A stretch of DNA of 64,000 nt, taken from positions 1,208,236-1,272,235 of the forward strand of contig JH720312.1 of NCBI GenBank assembly GCA_000231825.2. Reading direction: 5' to 3'. Every line of letters begins with the position of its first letter. The stretch's first letter is position 1. Shown here one piece after another: positions 24,261 to 40,100 of this stretch. The translations under genes and the position numbers were made by a program. This DNA comes from Tetrahymena elliotti 4EA. Its lineage: Eukaryota > Ciliophora > Oligohymenophorea > Hymenostomatida > Tetrahymenidae. The notes under the pieces are model-generated. The model was not told the DNA's origin and made no database searches. It was given only the letters and a program-made list of their open reading frames with translations.

Positions 24261-26741
24261 ATGAACAAGCTGCTCTCTAAACATAAGCAACTTAATGAGC
24301 TTATTCAATAAATTTCTAAGATGTTTACTACTAAGAGTGGAATATAGCATATCATTTAAATAATAATATTTGAAATAGTTAGAAGAAAATTACCAGCTGT
24401 GGCTAGACTATTATAATCTTACTTATTTGGAAGTAAAGTATTTGTAAAAGTTAGTGAAAGTAAAGATATAAAATCTAATATTGGTTTAGGAAAAGGGTAA
24501 AAGGAAGATGAGGAAGAAATAGAAGAAAAAGATTAAGATAGTAGATATTAGTCAAGCTTTATAGATAATAAAGATAAATTAAAAAAAGTTGTGAAAGAGA
24601 TTATGAGTTCGTTCTTTAAGCAAAACTGGAGGGATATAGCATAGCATATACAGGATGAAGTCGAGTATCATTTTAATATAGAGAAATTGTAAAATGATAT
24701 AGTTTAGAATTTAAACATAGAAAAAAAATAAAATTAACTTGAAACTTTAAAAAAAGAGGTATTTTCATTTCTTCCTTTTAGTATCGTCACAAGTACCCTT
24801 CTTATTTGCACTGAATTTTTGAGAGAAGTTTTGAAAAAAAAATATGAGCTATCTTTAAAAACTGATTATCCTTCTCTTCATGACCCTTAAGAGATAACCA
24901 ATTAGATACTTAATGATTTTTTTGAGTAAATTAACTTGGTAGGACTTAAAAATGTTAAGGCATATGTCAAATAAAAACTCACAAAAAATTTACAAGATTT
25001 ATCTTTGCAAGAATCTTTTCACATTGAAAAAATCTTTAAAGAATTAGATGAATATGTTTTGGATATTTTAAAATCAAATAATTCTTGCTTGAAGAAACCA
25101 GCTGATCATAAAAAGAGAAGTTCTATGACTCTATTTAGAAATAATAGAAGAAGGAACACATCAAATCATTCAATTAATTTTTCAGAGTACAATGATACAC
25201 AGTATCAAGAAAATGGAATGCCTACCTTAAATTTACATCATTTAATTACTCAAAGAAGCAACTCAGATGGAGGCAATAAATAAGCTGCAAATAGTAAGAA
25301 TAGTGCTTTACTACCTCATGATTAGCCTGTATTAACTCCTCATTCTAAGTTAGATTTAATATACTTATTTTTAGGTGATATCAGTGAAAACAAAATATTA
25401 ACTGATACTGAATCTATTGAAAAGCATATTGAAATTGCAGATTGTAGATGTAGAGAGTAACGTTATTAACCTTCATTGTAATGTATACCTGAAGCAGAAG
25501 ATGATGGATATGAGTCAGATAGATCTGATTAACATCCTTCTAGAAATATTAGGAAAGGTAGTGGAATGAGTTCTCATGATTATCGCCATTCTTAAAAATC
25601 AAGCACCCACCATAAGCCAAATCACAACTTTAATTAAGTAGAAGAAAGTAGAAGAATTAGGAAATATAGTGATGGAATAAGCAAAAATTAAGAGGAATTT
25701 ATGTCGAAAAAAGAAAAGTATAAGGATGATTATGATGAAGAAGAAGATGATGAGGATGATGAAGAGAACGGTTATACAAAAAATGATTAATTTTTGTTGG
25801 AATTAAAAGGATCTAAGAAAAGCATGAAAAAAAATTTAATAGAGTAGCATCATCAATTACATTAACAATCAAAAAAGGAATAATATTTTATTTAAAATGA
25901 TTAAGGTTATCGTAATTAGCATAGTAGCTATGATAATGGATCTCCTATCAAAGTCAATAAAATGAATCTAGCAAAATTTAATGTTTAATATGATAATAAT
26001 TCTAACTTTGATCTTAAAAAATAGCTAAAATAGAATGAGGAAGAAGATTTAGTTAATTTAAAGGAATTAAATTTCAAAAATAGATACTTATCATAAGTTG
26101 ATGGAGATGAAGAAGATTATTTACCTATTACTAATTCATAAAAAAAGAATAGATTATAAAATCCAAACTATTCATAAAAATAAGATGATATATCACTTGA
26201 TTAAGGACTTTTAAATAAGAACAATAGCTCAAGCTTGAAAGGAGCTTTTGACACTTAAGAATTTCTTTCTAGTGACCAAGAAAGTAGTGTTATTTTAGAT
26301 GAAGAAGAAATTATAGAAAATCGTTAAAGACTCACCCATTTCTTGCAAAGCTTATGCTATGAAGCACTTGAAATTCTTGAAAGTGCAAATTTTCAAACAT
26401 ATCTATATTATGCAATATTATTTTAATACAAAAAATTCAAAAACCGCTTTCGCATTTATATTTATGAAAATAATCAACCAAAAAATATTATACTAATGAA
26501 TTTAATTAGATAAATATATACTATTACACAAGAGCATTTCTTATCTCCAGATGCTTAAGAAAAATGTGAAACAGTCTATTCGAAATATAAAAAAGAAATA
26601 GAAAATATAATAAATAATAATATAAAAAATCCTCCTTCTTAACAAATGTAGATAATTCAAAGAATATTTGAAGAAATTGATTAAAGCATTACAATAAGAG
26701 AATCTTTTGAAGAGCTTACTCTCTTCTTTATGGAAAGCTGA
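24261..26741 (+). CDS. Large acidic protein of unknown function
   Basis: A single exon, 827 codons, 826 residues, TGA stop; I read the whole frame and found no internal TGA. The N-terminal 250 residues and C-terminal 140 residues are helical and of mixed composition, suggesting folded domains. Between them lies a long disordered stretch rich in Asn, Ser, Asp and Glu, with basic patches (K-K-R-S-S near 285-295), a C-R-C-R motif near 395-400, and an acidic run of some 17 Asp/Glu-dominated residues near residue 490-510. Neither terminal part matches a family I can name. The start is the first ATG; upstream sequence is AT-rich noise. It lies about 580 bp downstream of, and on the same strand as, the multi-TM gene but with its own spacer. 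Confidence 0.7.
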
Positions 26742-27606
26742 ATAATGTTAATATAAATATTAATCTCTAATTAACAGACTTCTAAAATAAGTTAGACAAT
26801 AAAGTAAAATATCTCATCCATTCTTAAATAAATCATTTTCAATAAAAAATAATAAATTTCATCATTATTTAAATAATCTACCTATTCTGTTTCTCTTTCA
26901 ATTTGTTTCATTATTATTATTTATTTTTTTAAATTAAAATATGTATTAAAATTTCATTTTTATTAATTTAATATTTGGATTAAAAAACTTTTTTGGTTGA
27001 TTTTAACAATTTTCTATATAATGTATAACCTTGATATTTGATCAAGTTATTCAAATTTTAATAAATTTTTAATATTTGAGAAAATTTCAAATTTTTATTG
27101 CAATAAAATATTTTCTATTTCTTACTTCGAATAGTATTTTGGTTAGTATTAGAAAGATTCGCAAATTATTTTTTTATTTTAGAATATAAATTTACCAGTT
27201 AGTAAATTTAAAAACTATTTTTACATTTTTAAAAGAGGCAACATTTAGAGATTAGGTTTTTTAAAGATAATTAAATTAATAAAATTACCTCAAATCCATC
27301 TATAAGTTTAAATATGAAGATAGATCAAAGCTTAGTAACTGTTAATTATTAAATGTTATATATATTTGGCTCAAAGAAATTTTGGGTACATCAGTGATAC
27401 TTGAAAAATATTTTATGTTTTACATAAAATTGAATATGATTTAATAATAAAGAAAAAAATTCTAAATTTTTAACTATTTCTGACAACACTTCAAATACAA
27501 TATTTTAATGAGAAACAAATGAATTAAATTGTTAAGATTCTAAAATAAGAATTTAACTATTTTATTTTTTATTTTAAAATTTCTCAAATTTACTTTTTAC
27601 GCAAAA
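26742..27606. other. AT-rich intergenic region
   Basis: Homopolymer-rich sequence with no supported feature. Confidence 0.5.
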
Positions 27607-27907
27607 ATGGACAAAAAATTGAAAAGTCAATATGAACAAGCTAAGCTCAATTTACTCTTATTTGTTCTCTTAAATTTTATTTTATTAATATGGTTTGATT
27701 ATAAGTATCTTAATATAAATAAAATTAGAAACTTAGATCAACTTTCTTTATGAAATAGAAAATAATCTAATCAATAAAATTATGCAGTCTTTTTTATATT
27801 TCAGATAATTAACTAACACGTTTAAACTGTTTCAGCAATTCAAAATCAATTACAGAATCAAATTAAATTTTGAGAAATATAATATCAAGATAAAAAAAAC
27901 TTCATGA
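27607..27907 (+). CDS. Tentative tiny membrane protein, two exons
   Basis: Exons 27607-27704 and 27805-27907 would join in phase 2 across a 100-bp intron beginning GTATCT and ending in a pyrimidine-rich TTTATATTTCAG; 66 residues. Residues about 15-31 are strongly hydrophobic (L-L-L-F-V-L-L-N-F-I-L-L-I-W) after a basic/Gln N-terminus, and the second exon is basic. The support is the matching phase and a good acceptor; against it are the small size and the ease of chance frames in such AT-rich DNA. I do not recognise any family. More exons may follow. Confidence 0.28.
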
Positions 27908-28477
27908 ATTAAATTTTTAATAAAATAAATTAATAGATTTTCACTACTAAAATATTATTTTAAACTCAAGTAAGTAGATTTTTATTGATTTTAAGATTAA
28001 TTTATCTTACAAAAAGTTTTAATTTTAAAAAAATACCAACTTTCTTTAGCATCCAGATACTTAAACAAATAAGTGTAATCTAAATTTATTTAATTAAATA
28101 TTTTAGCTTACAAGATAATTTCATTGCATACAAATTTCCAGAAAATTTTAAAATATAAATTAAGAAACTTCTCTTGATACTTTTATTTTCATCATTATCA
28201 TTTCTTGATTCATGATTATCTTCTTTCCATAGTTTTTCTTCTATATCAAGAATAATTAAAAATTTAAAAAATCAAATATTACCTTATCATTTTTATCAAA
28301 AAATAATTTTTAAATATAAATGGTAGAAATCTAAATGAAATAGAAAATTCTAAATTTTGCTATTTTATATTTTCTTTACTAGAAACTTAACAAATACTCT
28401 TGAGAAATTTAAGACATATTTTGTTTTTTTAATAAAATGTTTTCTTAAAACTGTTGAATACGATAAATAAATATAAA
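27908..28477. other. AT-rich intergenic region
   Basis: No supported feature; could hold extra exons of either tentative small gene on its flanks. Confidence 0.4.
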
Positions 28478-28792
28478 ATGGATAACAAACATGGTTAAAA
28501 AACGATTCTTCATTAACATATGAATCAATTAAAACTTATGAAGAGATATAAAAGAAATTAAAGAAGTGCCTTTAAAAATTGTAAGCTAATTTTATTTTTT
28601 TAATTGTAATCTCTATTTAAAATAGCTAATAGATTTGTTACCACTAGATTTGTAAGAATTTCCGATAGCTTGCTTTTATATATTTTTAAAATCTGTGGAT
28701 AATAAAATCTTTAGCCCCTTAGTGAGCAAAGAAGTTAAAGTCTAAACAATTCAATTATAAGTATAATTTAAAGAAAAAATTTAATTTCTTGA
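28478..28792 (+). CDS. Tentative small basic protein, two exons
   Basis: Exons 28478-28580 and 28626-28792 join in phase 1 over a 45-bp GT-AG intron; 90 codons, 89 residues. The intron is 3n long and has no in-frame TGA, so the unspliced frame is also open. The product is basic (many Lys/Arg/His in the first 45 residues) with a short hydrophobic patch near 50-57 and a Ser/Gln/Asn-rich tail. No family is recognised. It ends only 43 bp before the ATG of the large cysteine-rich gene, an unusually tight gap in this window, so it may instead be leader sequence of that gene's transcript. Confidence 0.35.
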
Positions 28793-28835
28793 TTTCTGAA
28801 AAATAAATAATAATAAACTTAACTTTTGTTCATAA

Positions 28836-31800
28836 ATGAAAATATTGTAAATAAAATGGCTTTTAATTACTTAAATATTTATTCAGACTGCTTTTCTTTA
28901 AAGTAAACTTTATTAAATAAACTTTCCTTAAAAATTATTTACTTAATAGATGATGTTAATATCTAAATGATCGATAGATAAAATTTGAATGCTTCAACCT
29001 TAAACATAAATTAATTTATTTGTGAAAAAGTCACAAATACTGAGTTTTAGAATAACTATTTTGGATCATTCTAGTGTGGAAAATCTGTAAACGCTAACCC
29101 AGCTAAAGATATTCCTGTATTTTAATATAGTACTACAATACCTCATTACTAAAGAAGCATTAGAACAGATATGGTCTATATGGAGAGTGGAAGCTCAAAA
29201 GCTATAATTGTAATAAAACCAGATGACTAAGCCGAAGTTAGTGTTACATTAAATTCAGCAAATACAAGACTATAAGTAGATTGCACTGATAAAGGTTAGA
29301 ATTCAAATGATGATGATATAGATTAATTTTATAGAAGTAAATATTTCATTTAAAAATTATTCCATATTTCATATTATTTCCAATAAAATTTAATATACTG
29401 ACTTATAAGCTGCAAAAATTTTAACTGAAAATAATGATTAGCACTAAAGAATTTTTATTAAAATAAAAACCTATTCTACCTTAAATTATTTTTTATTGAG
29501 TATTTTAAATTTTATTATGGAATTCTGCTAATAAGCAGGGATTAACATTTTATAAATATCAAAATATTCTAATTTATATTTTGTAAAAAATAAAAAGTTT
29601 CTATTACATATTAAAAACAATCTATAAATACTATAAGACTTGCCTTTGATTCCACCTGTAGTAGTTCAAAAGATCCAATCTCAAGATTGAGAATTTCAGG
29701 AATTTAAATTAATATTAGTCCTTGCCATCCCTCATGCTAAACTTGTAATGGTCCATTAGAAAATAATTGCTTATCCTGTTCTGTTACCTCTGGAGCAACA
29801 TTATCTGGTGGTAAATGCTCTTGTAATGATTAAACAAATGTGATTCAATATGGAGTATGTTAGAAAACTTGTGATGCAGCTCAATTTTTATTTTAAAGTA
29901 ACAAAATATGTGTTTTTATTCCAAACTGCTAATAAAATAATGGTTCATAATGCTAGAAGTGTAATAGTGGATTTTTTTTAGCAGATGGTCTATGTTATTC
30001 TAATTGCCCTGCAGGTTATTTAGTATTACCTGACAATAAATGCTCACATAAATTTGCAAATATTAATGGTAAAAAAATTACTTAATTCTTTTTTCTTTAA
30101 GTTCAAAAATATTTGTTAAAAGTCCAAAAATTTTAAGAGATTTAATCAATTCACTTTTTTGAAAATAAAAATTAATAATAAAGGTTAGTAATATGTTACG
30201 GGTCTTTTGTATGATGATTTTTCAATGATATCTATTTCTAAATTGGGAGTTGTGATGTCTAACTATCTTCAATAGAATTCTGAACAATCTTAATATTCAC
30301 GCTGTAATAAAGTTAATTATTTAGGAGGCTTTTTTATTAACTAGATGAATACTACAATAACTTTCCCACAGATTACTAACACCTATAAGTAAGTTAGTGT
30401 TTCTTTTAAATATATTTTTGTGGATTATGAATCAACAGGAGATTCTGGAGTTACAGTTGAAGTAATTATAGGTTCCTAGTCTGCTAAAGATCAAATTTTA
30501 ACAACTAAGACTGGGTAAATCAATATCTGTGGATTAAGTAAAATAGATATCGTTGGTGTATATGAAAAAATTTTTGAATTACCCTAAGTCGGAAACTTTA
30601 TTGTGAAAATAACTAATTAAAATAAAAATTCAAATTTTAGTTCAAGTTCATAATCTAGAAATGAGCATGCTTACTTTGGAATAAGAGAAATAGATGTATT
30701 TGGGTTTGATGTAAATAATTATCTTATTTTCATAATACTTTTAAATCAAATTTTTTTTACTAAAAAAGTGTAAAATAGAATATTGCTTAACATGCTCAGG
30801 TTTGAGTTGTTCAAAATGCATTGATGGATATTTTTTACAATCTAATACTTGCTAGACATGTAAATCTTCATGTGCAACATGCAGTAATGCTACATCATGC
30901 TCTACATGCAGAGCAAATTTTACTTATAATATTTCCACTAATGAATGCGTTTGCAATGAAGGATATTACTTATCAAATAATGATTGCTTAAAATGTACAA
31001 ATAATTTATGTAAAACATGTCTACCAGCTACTCCCTCTACATGTACTTCATGTCTTTCTCCTAAAGTATTAGGTTTAAATAAGTAATGCTTAGATAAATG
31101 CCCATCAGGATAATATGTAGATGCAAATTAATCTTGCTAAACTTGTTCAAATACAAGTTGTTTAACATGTGATCCTTTGAAACCTTCAAAATGCTTAACC
31201 TGTAGTTCACCAAATTTTTTAATTAATGAAAACTGTGAGCTTAAATGCCCAGAAAAATACTATGAAAATACTACTTTGAGACAGTGTATTGCTTGCTCAG
31301 ATCCCACTTGTAAGAAATGTAATCCTGCTCCTGATAATAAATGCACTGAATGTTATGCTCCTAAAGTTTTGTAAAATGGTAAATGCTTAGATACTTGTGG
31401 CAATGGTTATTACTTAAATATATCAAATTAAAGCTGTCTTAGTTGTTCAGGTATATGCAAAGAATGCTAGCCATAAAATCCATCATTTTGTATAAGTTGT
31501 TACCCTCCTCTAGTTCCTAATGCCGGAACCTGCGATAGTTCTTGTGGCAATAAAAAATATTAGGATTCTAATGGAGTTTGTTAAAATTGCCAAAACAGCA
31601 GTTGTCTTTTATGTGACCAAAATTCTCCTGATAAATGCCTTTCTTGTGATGGAAGTAATTACTTATATAATGGTAATTGTGTTCCAGATTGTATTGATTA
31701 AGGAACATATAAAAATGATACTGATAAAGAATGTAAAAACTGTCCTGATTCTAATTGTTTATAGTGTGATCAAAATAATCCTAGCTTTTGTTAAAAATGT

Positions 31801-34800
31801 GCAGCACCTACAGGTCTACTGGGAAATTAGTGTGTTCTTAACTGTGGAGATAGTAAATATATAAACAGTTTAGATTAAATATGTACCCCATGTCCAGATA
31901 ATAATTGCTAGACTTGTGAACCAAGTGACCCAACTAAATGCTTGATATGCTAATCAACTCATGTTCTACAGGGATCAAATTGTTAGACTGACTGTCAAGA
32001 TGGTTACTATTCTGATTAAAATAAAACATGCTAAGAATGCAGCAACAAAACTTGCAAAACATGTTCATAAACTGATTCAACTATATGCTTGTCTTGCTAA
32101 CCAGATAAAGTCTTCTTCATTTCTACTTGTGAGGCTAATTGTCCAGATAATTACTATTAATCTTCTCCTTCCAATATTTGTATAAAGTGTCCTGATTAAA
32201 ATTGTAAAACCTGTAATGCTACCCTTCCTTCAAATGATTGCTAAACTTGTATCTCACCATATGTATTGTAAGATTCAGTTTGTGTATTAAATTGTAAAGA
32301 AGGATATTATGTTAATAGTTTATAAATCTGTTAATAATGCAGTAATATAAACTGTTAGCACTGTGACTAATTTAATTCAAATACTTGTTTATCATGTGAA
32401 TCTAAAAAAGTTTTACATTAAGGAGATTGTATAGATAATTGTCCAAGTGAATACTATAAGAACCCTATCACAGGGTAGTGTTTAAAATGTATAAGTACTA
32501 ATTGTGATGTATGTGATCCTGATATTCAAGATATTTGCTTAACTTGCTTACCTACACACTTAAATTAAGAAGGAAAATGTGTTACAGCTTGTAGCTAAAA
32601 TTACTACTATTTAGGATAATAATGCTTAGCTTGTGAAAATAAAAGCTGTTTGTCATGTGATCCAAATGACCCATAAATCTGCTTAACATGCTCAGAAGAT
32701 AAAGAAATTTAATTAAGCAGTTGTGTTAATAAATGCTAAGACTTTGAAGTTTATGATACTGTAAATAAAAAATGCATAAAATGTTTAAATAATTGTTTAA
32801 CATGCGAACTATCTTCACCATCTACATGCAATTCTTGCTAGTATCCAAATGTCCTCAATCATACAGAATGTAAAACAGAATGCGATGAAGGCATGTATAT
32901 AGATAATAATTTAAATAAATGCTTAAGTTGCTTGAATCCTTTATGCTCAACTTGCAATCCATTTAATTCTAGTGAATGCATCTCCTGTAAAACCCCTAAA
33001 ATTCTTTTTGGAACAGATTGTGTTGACTCATGTCAGAATAATATGTATGTAGATACTAGTAATAATTCATGTTAAATATGCTCTAATCCATAACAAAACT
33101 GTAAAACTTGTTAAGAATCTAACCCTTTAATTTGTATATCATGTGTATCTCCTTTGGCTCTTCTTGGTGATGATTGTGTTACAAATTGCGGTGATGGCTT
33201 TGTAAAAAATACAATTACAGATGTATGTGAATAATGTTCCACCAACTGCAAAAGATGTGATTTGATTAACAAAAATCAATGTATTTCATGTGAGCCACCT
33301 TTAGTTTTATTAGAATCCTCTAAATAATGTTTGAGGAACTGTCCAGATGGTATGTACACTGATTCTGCATTTAATGTTTGTAAAGATTGTACTGATACTA
33401 CTTGCAAAACATGTTTAGAATCATCTCCAAGTAAATGTTAATCTTGTGATTTGCCTTTACATTTGTAAAATGATTAATGTAAGTCATAATGTGATAAAGG
33501 AAATTACCTTAGTGATGCTCTTAATTAGTGCTTACCTTGCCAAAATCCAGGTAATAATTGCCTAACATGTGATAAAAATTAACCTTAGAAATGTGTTAGC
33601 TGTGAGAGTCCTAAGGCATTGTGGTAAGGAAATTGTGTAGATACATGTGATAATGGTTATGTTATTGATACCAATAATTAAACTTGTGTCAAATGTTAGA
33701 ATAATAATTGCTTAACTTGTAGTTTTCCTGGTACTTTAAAATGTTTAAGTTGTGGAAACCAAAAAATGATAGATAATGATGACTGTGTAGATAAGTGTAA
33801 ATTTGGTTATTATTTTGATGCTTCAACTTAGGCTTGTGAAATGTGTAAAAATAGTAAATGCTAATACTGTGACCCTTCTGATAGTAATATTTGTACAGAA
33901 TGTCAAAGTCCAAAAATAAAAAAGGGTTAAGATTGTGTTGATTCTTGTGGAGATAATATGTATATTGATATTTTAACTAATACTTGTATGAGTTGTACAA
34001 ATAAAAATAATAATTGCTAAACATGTTTGAACCCTCCTAATTAGAATATCTGCACAAGCTGTTCTGATCCATTTACATTGCTAAATTCAAATTGTGTAAA
34101 AGACTGTGGTTCTGGAAAAGTTAAAGATCCTATTACTAGAATATGTAAAGATTGTACAAATAAAAATTGTTCAACTTGTTCATTGATTAACAAAGATTAA
34201 TGTTTGACTTGCCCAAGTGATAAATATCTTTTAAATGGAGATTGTGTTTCAAATTGTGGTGATAACATGTTTGATTCTAATAAAATTTGTATTCCTTGCC
34301 AAGAAAAAAGTTGTAGTACATGTTTACCACATAGCCTTACTTGCACTTCTTGCTCTACCCCTAAATATCTTCTAAATGGATTGTGCTTAGATGATTGTGG
34401 AGATAATTGGTATAAAAGCTTAGTCAGCTAAGTTTGTTTAAAATGCAAAAACCCGAATTGTAAAACATGTGATTTAAATGATAGTAATATTTGTCTCTCT
34501 TGTACTAATCCAAAATTACTTGATGAAAAGGATTGTGTTGATTATTGTGGAGATAACAAATTCTTTGATACTTCAAAAAATTAATGTTAAAGTTGTCTTA
34601 AACATTGCAAAAAATGTGAAGATGATGTTTAGTGCATTGAATGCTAGTCAGGTTACTTTAAACATAGAGGAGTTTGTGTAGTCAATTGCCCAAAAGAAAA
34701 ATTTTATGAAGATAAGAGTTTATCATAGTGTATAGGCTGTAAAGATAATAACTGTATTGATTGTTTATCAGATAAAAACAGCTGTCTTAAATGTATGACA

Positions 34801-35952
34801 GGATATAGTTTAACCTCTTCATAAAGTAGTAATTTGAAAGAATGCTAAAAGTGTGAGAACCCTGATTGTGAAGATACCAAGGTAAACCCTCCTAAGAAAA
34901 ATGAAGTACTTTAGCAGTCTTTGAGTGCATCGTTTTCAATAATATCAATTTTTGCTGGTATTTTATCTCCTTTTTATTTGTTGGTCAGCTTCTTTGATTT
35001 ACTTTAAGTAACCAACTACTTAGTATTTATAAATGCAAACTACTCATCCAATTTATATACTTTCCTTTAGTTGTTTAGTTTCGCTAATTTTGAGATTATC
35101 CCAAATGTAAAAAACTCTAATTCAAATGCTCCATAAAAGTTTAAGAATGAAAATCTAGATACCTTTCTTTTTAGTAATTTAATTTAAGTTTTTTCAATAT
35201 GGATTACTTCTTATATTCTTTATGGAATAAGTGTATTAGTTAAGCCTTAAGGAAAAAATTTGATCAGTTCATTTATCAATTATTATAGAAATAATTATAA
35301 ATATAATATTATGATTGGTATAGGTTTTTTAACTTACTGTGATATAGCTCTTTCAGTCTTTCTCCAGCTTTACGACTTGGAGAATATGTAAACATTACAA
35401 ATAGTTGGCTTAATATTTAGCTTTGGCTTTATTTGTTTACTATTTGGCCTTAATGTTGTAACTTTTTATGTGACCTAGAAAAGCATCAGCAACATTAATT
35501 TAAGATAATTTGATAAATTTTTTAATGAAGGATTTAACAGAAAAAAGTTAATTGTAAATTTAGTATTTTTAGTTAGAAAAACGCTGATTATTTATATCCT
35601 TGTGTTTAAGTAGCTTTCTCCTATTTATCAATCCTTATAAATTTTCTTAATTCTAGGTATAGAAACTACTACTGTGATAGCTATAAAGCCTTTTAAAATA
35701 GATAAAGAGTATAAGCTTAATGTTATTGGAAGAATACTTCTGCTTTTAAGTTTGGTTTCAATTATTGCTTTATCTTTTTACGATGGTATAAATAGCTTAA
35801 GTGAAAGTCTAAGAACTTTTCTTGAAGCATTAGTAATGGTAATGTTAGCTGTACTCTTTGTTTCTCAGTTAGGTTATATTTTTTACAGTATCGTAAAGAA
35901 AAAACAAATATCAAATTAGTTTAATTTACTCAAAAAATAATAACAAATTTGA
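28836..35952 (+). CDS. Giant cysteine-rich (CxxC repeat) membrane protein
   Basis: Five exons, 28836-28902, 28950-29336, 29598-30068, 30184-30710 and 30769-35952, with introns of 47, 261, 115 and 58 bp; all junction phases agree (1, 1, 1, 0), giving 2212 codons. Residues 1-20 form a signal peptide (K-I-L-Q-I-K-W-L-L-I-T-Q). Residues about 21-485 are an ectodomain with two strand-rich parts flanking a first Cys cluster. Residues about 485-1855 are a tandem array of furin-like/growth-factor-receptor Cys-rich units, each about 50 residues with several C-x2-C pairs and a recurring P-K-x-L...C...C-x-x-G-x-Y/M block. The last 350 residues hold seven to eight hydrophobic helices and a short basic tail. 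It should be a surface or secretory-pathway membrane protein; the ligand is unknown. Such repeats are disulfide-bonded outside the cell. No stop interrupts the 5.2-kb last exon. Confidence 0.85.
30769..34880 (+). repeat. Tandem Cys-rich units, about 150 bp each
   Basis: This is the coding repeat array inside the giant membrane protein. Units are spaced roughly 140-160 bp and are recognisable at protein level by spaced C-x2-C pairs (TGT/TGC codons), an N-x-C-x-x-C step and a P-K or P-x-L turn. About 25-28 units fit in the span by spacing; I counted by eye, so the number is approximate. DNA identity between units is low, indicating an old array, not a recent expansion. Confidence 0.8.
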
Positions 35953-36640
35953 AATAAATTAATTTAAAAAGAAATAAAAACTCTAAAAAAACAAGCTTAT
36001 TCAATTTATACTATAAAAAATTAATAAAAATGTAATCAATTAATAATAAATCTTCTCTACATTTTCAATTTGCATTTAGCTAATATTAAAATTTATTTTT
36101 TATTTTTTTTACGATTTATTTTCTTAAGATTATTATTTGTTAATTAAAAAAAATCTTTTAATAAAGTTGAAAAAAATTTTTTATTAATTCAGATTAGTAT
36201 TTTTAATTATTATTGTTTTTAAAACTTTTAGATTTAATTAGAAAAAAGTAAGTATGATATTTTTATCTGATTTAAAATAAAAATACATCATCATTTTTGA
36301 GTCAACTATTGTTTATTTGACAACTCTGTCATATCAAAATGTTATTATTTTTATTTTGTAAAATTTTCTTCAAAATCTTCAGAATACACCATATTTTTTT
36401 CTTCTTTCCATTTAATAAAATTTTGAATGATAAACAACTTTTTTTTTCTTTTCTAAAACTTACTAAAAAAGATTTTTAAAAATATTAAACATGTAATTTA
36501 ATAAACAATTTTATTAATCTTTATACTTTATAGTTTTAAAACAAACATTTATTGAGAGAGAAATTACTTTTTAATTACATTATCTTATTTTATTTATTCA
36601 AATATTTTAAGGCTATGTTAAGTAAATAAATTAAATGAAG
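35953..36640. other. Intergenic region between converging genes
   Basis: AT-rich; the giant gene ends on the left and the CDPK gene ends on the right, so it holds two 3' ends. No coding seen. Confidence 0.5.
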
Positions 36641-38596
<1,956 letters not shown>

Positions 38597-40100
38597 TTTA
38601 CTAATAATTGAACTAAATTGGTTTAAATATGTACTTTTCTTTATTTTAATTTTGCTAATTATAATTATTAATTTCTTACAAAGTCCTAGTTTATCAGAGC
38701 TTATAAACGTATTTAGTTTGTAAAGAACATATAAGAAATCTCTGGCTCTCAAAAATAATCAGATAGAGTGTTTAATAATCTTAATTAATATTTTTATTTT
38801 ATAGATATTTGTTAATTTAAATAGTTTTTTTTAACAAAGCCTAATAAATCCTTTGATTTTTTAGCTGATTTAGGATTCGTTTTTAGTATTTTCTCTTCAA
38901 AAATGTAAAAGAAGCCTTCTCTCTCCTTTCATAGTAATATTTTTTATTTTTGTAAAATTTGATTTTTGACACATTTATTGATATTTTTTCTGATAAAGAA
39001 AAGAAAGAAGTTAAAGTAGTTTCTTTAAAATTTTTAGAAAAGTTAAGGCAATATAAAATAATAATAAGCCCTTAGTTGTTTTAATTTTAAATAATACTAC
39101 AAAATTAATAAAATTTAATATTAAATAGACAATAATATTAATTTTAATATTCATATTTAAGATTATAAGAACGACTCTTTCAGAATAGATTTAACTCTAA
39201 AATTAGATATTTTTTGTATCTTATTTTAATTATTAAAAAGATTTTTAATAAAATTAGAATGGTATCTTTTTAAATTACATAAAAATTTTATTTAAAAATA
39301 AATACTTTATTTTTAAAATATTATTGAATGAAACTTTTATTCTAAAATAAAAAACATTGTTTTGCTTATTTGAATTAATTGAGAAAGAAAGTAATTCAAC
39401 AGAGTTGGGTAAGGCATTTTAATAAATTTCTTAAAAATTTTAATGAGCACATTAAACATATTATAAGGAGCTTACAAGTACATCATATGGGCAAGTCTTT
39501 AAAAATATTATGCAATTATTTTAAAATTTCTTTTATTTAAAAATCAATAAATAGAATATTTTTTAAAATATTAAAAAATAATTAGAATAATAATTTACTC
39601 TTTTGAGGTTTTTAAAAAGTTATTCAAATAAACTATAATTTTTTTAAATTAGTTATAAAATTTTCTTCAATCAAACTAAAAACTAAAAGGATGATGATCT
39701 CTTTCATAAAAATTTTAAAGAATTTAGAAGAAATTTCATTTCTTAAAATAAGGTCGAAAATTATTTTAAAAACAGTTTTTATTCAAATATTTAATTGAAA
39801 TAGAAATTTTTGATTAAATTTTATTAAATTAGAATAAGTTTATTAATATATCTCATGAAATTTTGAAATTTGATGTAAAATTAATAATGAAAAATAAATA
39901 TTTATTATCTCTTTGGTTTTAATTTTAAAGAATTTAGAAGATCCTTTTTAAAAAATTAAATAAATTTTGATTTTTAGAAAGAAAATATAACAACTATTAA
40001 TTTGGAGCATTAGTCAAATACCAACAATAAAATAGGTTTTAAAAATTCAAAAAAAAGAAGAAACTTAAAAGATATAATATAGATATTAGTTTGACCATAA
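38597..40100. other. Intergenic region between divergent genes
   Basis: Contains the promoters of the CDPK (left) and PP2A-A (right) genes. The first 160 bp on the minus strand are open in the CDPK frame. The rest is AT-rich without supported features. Confidence 0.5.

Noticed and set aside
33689..33913. Minus-strand ORF of 74 codons within the Cys-rich array
   Set aside because: Antisense shadow of the repeat-coding strand with a Tyr/His-rich product and no independent support.
31520..34681. Plus-strand standard-code ORFs at 31520-31864, 31961-32185 and 34478-34681 inside the Cys-rich array
   Set aside because: They are in other frames than the continuous CxxC frame; their Ile/Val/Lys-rich translations are what repeated TGT/TGC codons give when shifted.
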